Source: Chlorophyllum brunneum
Lineage: Eukaryota; Basidiomycota; Agaricomycetes; Agaricales; Agaricaceae
NCBI GenBank assembly: GCA_963576785.1
Contig: OY756149.1
Location: 248,001-312,000, forward strand
DNA length: 64,000 nt
Direction of reading: 5' to 3'
The notes under the pieces are model-generated. The model had not been told where the DNA came from, made no database searches, and worked only from the letters and a program-made list of their open reading frames with translations. Shown here in pieces: positions 58,824-64,000 of the stretch. The position numbers and the translations under genes are program-made. How positions within the stretch are numbered: the stretch's first letter is position 1; each line of letters starts with the position of its first letter.

Positions 58824-59113
58824 CTAACTGTGGTTCGGAGGTGGGACTACACAACCGCAAAAAGATTCTATAGAATTTTTTGTTAAGTTTGGCGGAGAAT
58901 TGTGTGTTTGTTGTGAGACTTACGACCACCGAGGTCAATGCATTCACCTCCATCCTTCATACCGTTGTCACTACAATATTTGGTGCAGTACTCATTTCCA
59001 GCACTACCAGGTGTGCATGTTCCGTCGGAATCCTGAGGAGGATCGGCGGGGGCAGCAGTAATGGAGGATAATAAGAGGGCGATGAGTGTAATGAGAGTGG
59101 TTGTGAACTTCAT
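58824..59113 (-). CDS. CS-alpha-beta defensin-like secreted peptide 2
   Basis: Two exons (58924-59113, 58824-58867) join in phase (GGTGGTC | AATCTTT) to 77 aa. The signal peptide is MKFTTTLITLIALLLSSITA, followed by a Pro-rich PADPPQDS. Mature cysteines run C-x9-C-x3-C-x10-C-x8-C-x-C (CTPGS, YCTKYC, GGEC, FCGC). This gives the CxxxC, GxC and CxC elements of the CS-alpha-beta fold, again with the intron just before the last two cysteines. Without the second exon the ORF seems to have only four cysteines, which hides the pattern. It differs from peptide 1 in the signal and spacer sequences. A close sister lies at 59434-59713. Confidence 0.72.
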
Positions 59114-59160
59114 GGTAAGAATCGTAAATGCTGAGTATGGAAACCCCGCTTGGTGTTTTG

Positions 59161-59167
59161 TTTTATA
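59161..59167 (-). promoter_or_regulatory. TATA box of defensin-like gene 2
   Basis: TATAAAA on the - strand lies 48 bases before the ATG at 59113, within a block (GAGGTATAA) shared with gene 3. Confidence 0.55.
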
Positions 59168-59433
59168 CCTCAGTCGAGGGCGTTGACAGACGAAATAATC
59201 GGGTGGCAGGTAGTATGAAAGATGCTGCTAGCAGACGATTGGGAATTACTATAATCAAATGGTGGGTTATGGACTGACCTCCATTGTAGGCTCACTGTGC
59301 CGATCAGGAACTGAATGTTTGAACGAGACTCAAGGATCCGTCTTCGATGACTCATAATCAATTTGTGCACAAAAAGGTAATGTAATAACGCCTCTATGTT
59401 TTATGCTCCTCCACCAGGTTGGACCAATCGTGG

Positions 59434-59713
59434 TTAGTTATCGGAGAAACACCCGCAAAAACCTTCTACAAAACATGGTTAGCTTTCACAGAAAATGGAA
59501 AACGGAAGGTTTATTGCTATACTTACCACCGGTACCATCGTCCGTACATTCACCTCCATTATCCATACCACGGTCACTGCAATATTTGGTGCAGTAATCG
59601 TTTCCGGCACTACCAGGCGTGCATGTACTGTCCTTTGGAGGATCAGCGGAGGCAGCGGTGACGGAGGTCACTAGGAGGGCGGTAAACATAATAAGAGTAG
59701 TTGTGAACTTCAT
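59434..59713 (-). CDS. CS-alpha-beta defensin-like secreted peptide 3
   Basis: Two exons (59527-59713, 59434-59465) join in phase (GGTACCGGTG | AAGGTTT) to 72 aa. The signal peptide is MKFTTTLIMFTALLVTSVTA, followed by SADPPKDS. The mature part has C-x9-C-x3-C-x10-C-x9-C-x-C (CTPGS, YCTKYC, GGEC, FCGC) and ends CFSDN. It is the close sister of peptide 2, with changes mostly in loops and conserved cysteines. That is what one expects of a tandem pair under selection for fold. The 3' end of this gene and the promoter of peptide 2 are about 320 bp apart. Confidence 0.72.
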
Positions 59714-60200
59714 GATGAGGGTGGTATAATCGAAGCGAGGCAATCTGTTTGGATGCTGAGTGTAGAACACCCAGCCCAGGTCTGATTTATACCTCAGCTG
59801 TGGGCGCTGACAGACGAGTACATAATACGATGGCAGGTTGCATGGTCCGGTAAACTATGCTGGGGGAGGACTAGCATGCTCCAAATTACTCTTAAACGTT
59901 AACATTTGTGTGTGTGACTGAATGGACAACTAAAATGTCTGGCCGGGCTAGGGTTGATATTTCGGCTGCGGGTGTTGACAGACGAAATAATGAAGTCGGA
60001 ACGGTGGTCGCATGGCATGCACCAAACGATGCGGAGGATGCTCCCAGCGTCATAATGGCTTGGTACAATTGTGTCAGAAAGATCGGATATAGGGTTCGAT
60101 TCCCCGTATCCGAATGTCAATTTTGAACGTCTAGCGTCGGCACGTGACGTGAAAGTGTTTTTCTGTGGCTTCCGGACGAGGTTTGGAGGGGAGAGCCACG
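59714..60200. other. Divergent region with a third promoter-like remnant
   Basis: Near 59945-59990 the GTTGACAGACGAAATAAT block of gene 2 is found again without a peptide gene, which suggests another lost copy. A hairpin at 60083-60113 is described in the findings. Confidence 0.45.
59785..59791 (-). promoter_or_regulatory. TATA box of defensin-like gene 3
   Basis: TATAAAT on the - strand lies 72 bases before the ATG at 59713. The surrounding GAGGTATAA and the upstream GCTGACAGACGA-type block are shared with gene 2. Confidence 0.5.
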
Positions 60201-61202
60201 ATGTCTGGCGCTCTCTGCACTCTCCGCACCTCACTCTCCTCCAGATCCACACACGGTACGTGTCGCCTACGTTTCTATTTAGTACTGGCCTAATCGTACC
60301 CATACAGGCACGCGAGGATATGCCCAAGCCCTTCTCAGGTCGCGTAGCGACTTCGCACACTCCCCTTCACCACGGACGAACACAGCACCAGCAGAAAGCA
60401 GAAAGGAATCTCCCTGGGGCAGGAGAGAAAAATTTGGTGAAACAGCACAGCCAACACCAGTCTGGAAACTCAAGCCTGAAGCTCATTTTGCCAACCACCT
60501 CAATGCACTTTTCACCCCCCTCGAATTCAACCCCGAAATTGCACGACGTTGTCTTACACATGGAAGTCATCCAACATCCATCAATGGTCACAATGCCGGA
60601 ATGTCCTTCCTTGGTTCGTTCACTCACCCCGTGGTTTGACAATCCCCATAAACTAAAACTTTTTTTTGACTGATACTAGGCCGTAGAGTGCTTGAATCAT
60701 ACCTCCTCCTCTACCTCAATTCAAGTAAAAACCTCAAACCCACGCATGACTTTAACTTTATCATGAATTGGACGTTGAACACAAATACCCTCGGTCAACA
60801 TGTTGGGTCGAAATGGGGTTTGGGACGCGTGATGCGGTGGGTGCCGACGGTGAATAAAGAAAAATTAACGGAACCTGGTGAAAAAGACGGGTTGCTTAAG
60901 AGTGTGGGGTTATATAAGGTTCAGGGAGATGCGGTTGCTGCAGTGATAGGTACTATATATGAACAATTCGTGCGTCTCTTAACGAATTTTTTTTTTTTTT
61001 TTGCTGAATGTTTGAATAGGGTGGTTCGGTGGCACATAGAGCCTTTCATACCAGATTATTACCCAATTTGTTGCTGGATGGCAAGAATGGTGGTCTACCG
61101 CTGGCTTTCCATGAAGAGGTTGTTGAGATTTGCGAGCGGATGGGCGGTGTAGAGGGTGATTTGACGAAACCCCTAGAAGTCAAACCTGAGGACTCGCAGT
61201 AA
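60201..61202 (+). CDS. Mitochondrial large-subunit ribosomal protein with RNase III fold (mL57/Mrpl15-like)
   Basis: Four exons (60201-60255, 60308-60613, 60680-60969, 61020-61202) close in phase to 277 aa. The N-terminus is a basic, Ser/Arg-rich presequence (MSGALCTLRTSLSSRSTH). The RNase III-like fold follows: FANHLNALFTPLEFNPEIAR, RCLTHGSHPT, GMSFLGRRVLESYLLLYLN, then GDAVAAVIGTIYEQFGGSVA and HRAFHTRLLPNLLL. The catalytic acidic signature of true RNase III is replaced (LGRRVLESYLL where LGDAVLELV is usual), so it is structural. Lack of a C-terminal double-stranded RNA-binding domain favours mL57 (yeast Mrpl15) over mL44. A 15-base T run lies in the third intron. Confidence 0.75.
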
Positions 61203-61396
61203 CAATCAAAACCCCCCTACTTAATGTGAGTTTGTGTCGTTTTCACATTGTGTGTGATCTCTTACACTACCCCACAGGTTAGTCTTAGCGATATATATCT
61301 ATTGTTTGCTTCCTATGGCCATAGAATGGACTTAATCATTACAACACGTCTACCCGAAAAGCAAGTCTGATACATTTCACCAGGTAGGTCATTCCG

Positions 61397-64000
61397 TCAA
61401 ACCTCCTTCTCTACCCCCGTCTCTCTATCCTGATGTTTAAATCCACTCTTAATCCTATGCCCCAACTTCTCCGCTTTATCCTCAACACCATGTCCAACCA
61501 AAGCCATATTCCTCATAACTTTCCACTGCATCAATCCTCGATGTTTTCTATGCAACTCCTTTGGTCGTTTCCTCTGCGCATTAGCATCTTCGACAAATCT
61601 TTGTTTATCTTTTTCTTCTCTCTCTTGTTTCATGCGCGCGTAATCTATTGGATTATGGTCGTCGTGATCTTGGTCGTATGATAATCGAGTTGATGTATCG
61701 TCGTCTCCACCTCGATCTGAGGATGATTGTTCTTCTTCGTCAGTTTCGTCATCCCCTGGTAGTAGCAAATCTTGACTTTGTTCTTCTGCGCAATCCAATA
61801 CTTCCATTACATCCTTCAAATGATGGTCGTGTGTGATCAAGGATTGATGATACCCACTCAACCCATGCCAGAATCTCAATTTTACAACTAACATTATACC
61901 GGGGATATTGATATCGTCGTTCCCCATACCGATATGGCCGTCTTGTAATTCATCCAATAATGAATCCCGTTTGCGTAATTGAGATTGAGATTGGTTGTGA
62001 GATTGGGATTGGGGAGAAAAAGAAGTGTTGGTTGGACGATGTTGGGTGATAGGTAATTGAACAGTTACTTCATCTTCATCCGGAATATCTTTTAACCAAA
62101 GTATACTTTTCGCAATTGTTGTGTCTTTTCTGAATGTACGTTTTCGGAAATGAATTTCGAGATGGGAGGCGTAGCGTTTGAGAATGGGTAGTCGGATTGG
62201 TTTGGTGGTATTATTATTATTATTATTATTGGATGAAGGACGCCATTCGGCTTGAGCGGATGATTCTGCTATTAGAGAGATGGAGGAAGTGGTGTTGTTG
62301 GTTCGGATGGGAGTGGTGGTGGTTGAATCTGAAGATGAATTTATAGGATTGTTGTTGTTGTTTTGTGGTGGGAGACGTCGAGAGGCGTGGTAGTGCGTTG
62401 GATGGACTGGAAACATTTTGGCTTTGGTGTAACGGGTACGAAAGACTAGACGGCAGGATGATAAATCCCGAGGTAGTTTCCCCCCACCCCCACCTTCATC
62501 AATCACATCAGACCCTCCCACTGCATCACCTCCTCTCCTCAACGCACCACTCAAACTCGCAAACACCCTCGAACCAACTTCCAAAGTACCAACATCCCAC
62601 CCCACTAACCGTTTCGGTAACACAACTCGAACACTACGAAAGATTAAAGAAAACTTTAATCTTCCATAACCTATTCCACCGACGATAGGTAATGTGTGGT
62701 TGTAGTTTGATTGATTGTGGAAGATGAAGGAAAGAGGAAGGACGATTACACCGAGAATTGGGTGTGATTCGTGCAGTCTGTTATCGTGTACTGAGAGGAT
62801 GAGAGTTGTATTTTCCCAAGAACGAATGAATTTTTCGGTTTTGGCATCAAACTAACAAAAAAAAAAAAAAAAAGTTCGTTATTTTATATTTTGATGAGGA
62901 AGGAAGGACGTACGAATGGATTACTCGATTTCATCTTGGTTCGAGTTTTATACACCCTTTGATGATTAATCAAAACCGTACAATAACAACTTGGTAAATC
63001 ATCTCCTTCATCATCTTCAATGTCTTCCTCAACGCCTGTTGCTTTGGTTTTTAATATACCCAATCCAGAGATTTGTTCGATTCGGATACTGAGGATTCCG
63101 GATGGGTAGTCCGTTGAGGGATGGGAGGAAGTGATGATTTGGTCGCTTTGAGTTTTGAGATCTGAGTTTTTTTGTTGTTCGAGTTTGTTGGTTGGGTGGT
63201 GTTGAGTTTCTGAAGGGGATGAGTTGGTGTCGAGTGATGTAGTATCGGTTGGTTGGGTAGGAATTTGATCAAGGCTGCGAAGACTAGTACTGGTGTTATT
63301 ATCTTCGTCGTTACTGGTGGTCGTAGTATTGTCTCTTCGATGTATCTGTTCATCAAACATCTCTCGAGTTTCCGCTTCTCGCAATTTTTTCTCTGCTTCA
63401 ACTTCGATCCCAGCTTTTACTTCTTCATACCTTCCTTCCCCCGATCTGGTCGAACTTTTACTATCGTTATCACCACCACTCTCCGAGTCGAGTTTATTTC
63501 CGTCTCCGTCTTTATGATTCTCCAAATGTTGCTGCAATGTCGTTTTTTCGAAATATCCGCATTCCCATAAGAGTTTTCCTGGACGTGGTGTCGATCCATT
63601 GGCGTGGAATTGATCTTCGCGGATGGCAATTTGGTTGATCGTTGAGGAGCTGTGCATGAGGTGAAAGAGAGGTATGTCAATCGTGCCGATGAGGTCGTCG
63701 GCTGTTAGTCGGTCTGTTACGACGTCAGTTGAGTAGGAGAATAGGAGACAAAAGGCGTACCCGCGTCCCAGACTTGAACACGAAGTGATTCTTGTGCGTC
63801 AACTTCTTGTTGGTTGACCAAAACCGCTGTCGTTTCTTCCCAGACTGGATTTTCCTCTTTACTAATGATGCTTAAAGAACGGATGAGTTTACGTTTTAAG
63901 GATTTGAGGATCGACATACCGTGTTGCCCAGAGAAACTTTCCCCACTTACTCCAACCCAATGTAGCGTATATCTGTCCATCATCGCAAGGTTTGAAAACT
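61397..64000 (-). CDS. Tandem-C2 protein, Mug190-like, 5' end beyond window
   Basis: The 3' part of a large gene, open at the right edge. One C2 domain reads ENPVWEETTAVLVNQQ then SLRVQVWDA, DRLTADDLIGTIDIPLF, with an intron between. A second starts GILSIRIEQISGLGI and continues CYCTVLINHQRVYKTRTKMK, SSNPFFDAKTEKFIRSWENT and LILSVHDNRLHESHPILGVI. Between and after are low-complexity linkers with Asn and Asp/Ser runs. The C-terminal end HRGLMQWKVMRNMALVGHGV, then FKHQDRETGVEKEV, is the conserved tail of the fungal C2 family annotated as meiotically up-regulated gene 190. Such proteins bind membranes, probably at ER contact sites. The last intron acceptor is preceded by a 17-base T run on the - strand. 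Asn runs come from an (ATT)n repeat. Confidence 0.78.
62209..62230. repeat. (ATT)n microsatellite, coding
   Basis: A run of seven ATT/AAT units, read on the - strand as poly-Asn in the Mug190-like protein linker. It is prone to length changes. Confidence 0.8.

Noticed and set aside
60010..60120. Complete tRNA gene around the B-box at 60094
   Set aside because: The acceptor-like stem pairs with DNA directly next to the T-arm, leaving no room for D and anticodon arms.
1..64000. CRISPR array, rRNA operon, DNA transposon or biosynthetic core enzyme (PKS, NRPS, terpene synthase)
   Set aside because: Looked for on both strands. No spaced repeats, rRNA-like stretches, transposase motifs or core synthase domains were recognised.

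Overview
This window looks like nuclear DNA of a basidiomycete, most likely an Agaricomycete. Genes are dense, on both strands, and cut by many short GT-AG introns of about 50-60 bp. The gene families also fit: a DUF6533 membrane protein, NACHT-type STAND proteins that open with an FTINGGNF-like motif, a family-expanded PPGP-type P450, a DUF2264 protein, and small cysteine-rich secreted peptides. No rRNA, convincing tRNA, CRISPR array or intact transposon was found. Exon boundaries were worked out by hand from splice sites and reading phase. They are firm where an entry says that phases close and approximate elsewhere.

The left part (1-15.7 kb) is mostly housekeeping. It holds a probable mitochondrial ribosomal protein, a PLAC8 cysteine-rich protein, eIF3g (TIF35), prephenate dehydrogenase (TYR1), a short-chain dehydrogenase (SDR) with an 8-nt microexon, a DUF6533 membrane protein, and a large intron-poor gene for a reverse-transcriptase-like cellular protein (rvt type) with an RGG-rich N-terminus.

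The middle (16-39 kb) is an accessory region built from paralogue pairs. An SDR, a C-terminally truncated cullin and a NACHT protein occur in that order on the + strand (8, 16.6 and 22.4 kb). Paralogues occur in the same left-to-right order, all on the - strand, at 30-31, 33-35 and 35-37 kb. Between and beside them lie an aldose 1-epimerase, remnants of an unidentified gene, an unrecognised probable nuclear protein, an MFS transporter, a small secreted protein whose exons are too short to show up as long ORFs, and a mitotic-type cyclin.

The right part (39.5-55 kb) is an inverted repeat. Two very similar P450 genes and about 0.9 kb of their upstream DNA form arms at about 39.5-42.8 kb and 51.9-55.1 kb. 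The spacer carries a DUF2264 protein and a long Ser/Thr-rich single-pass membrane protein. Next (55.9-59.8 kb) comes a cluster of small secreted peptides. Their spliced cysteine pattern (CxxxC ... GxC ... CxC) is that of CS-alpha-beta defensins: three genes look intact, one tandem copy has lost its core, and a further decayed copy lies at 51.1 kb. The window ends with an RNase III-fold mitochondrial ribosomal protein (mL57/Mrpl15-like) and the 3' part of a tandem-C2 protein of the Mug190 type.

The most interesting items are the defensin-like cluster, the domesticated reverse transcriptase, and the twin truncated cullins near twin NACHT proteins. Functions for the last two are inference from domain content only.
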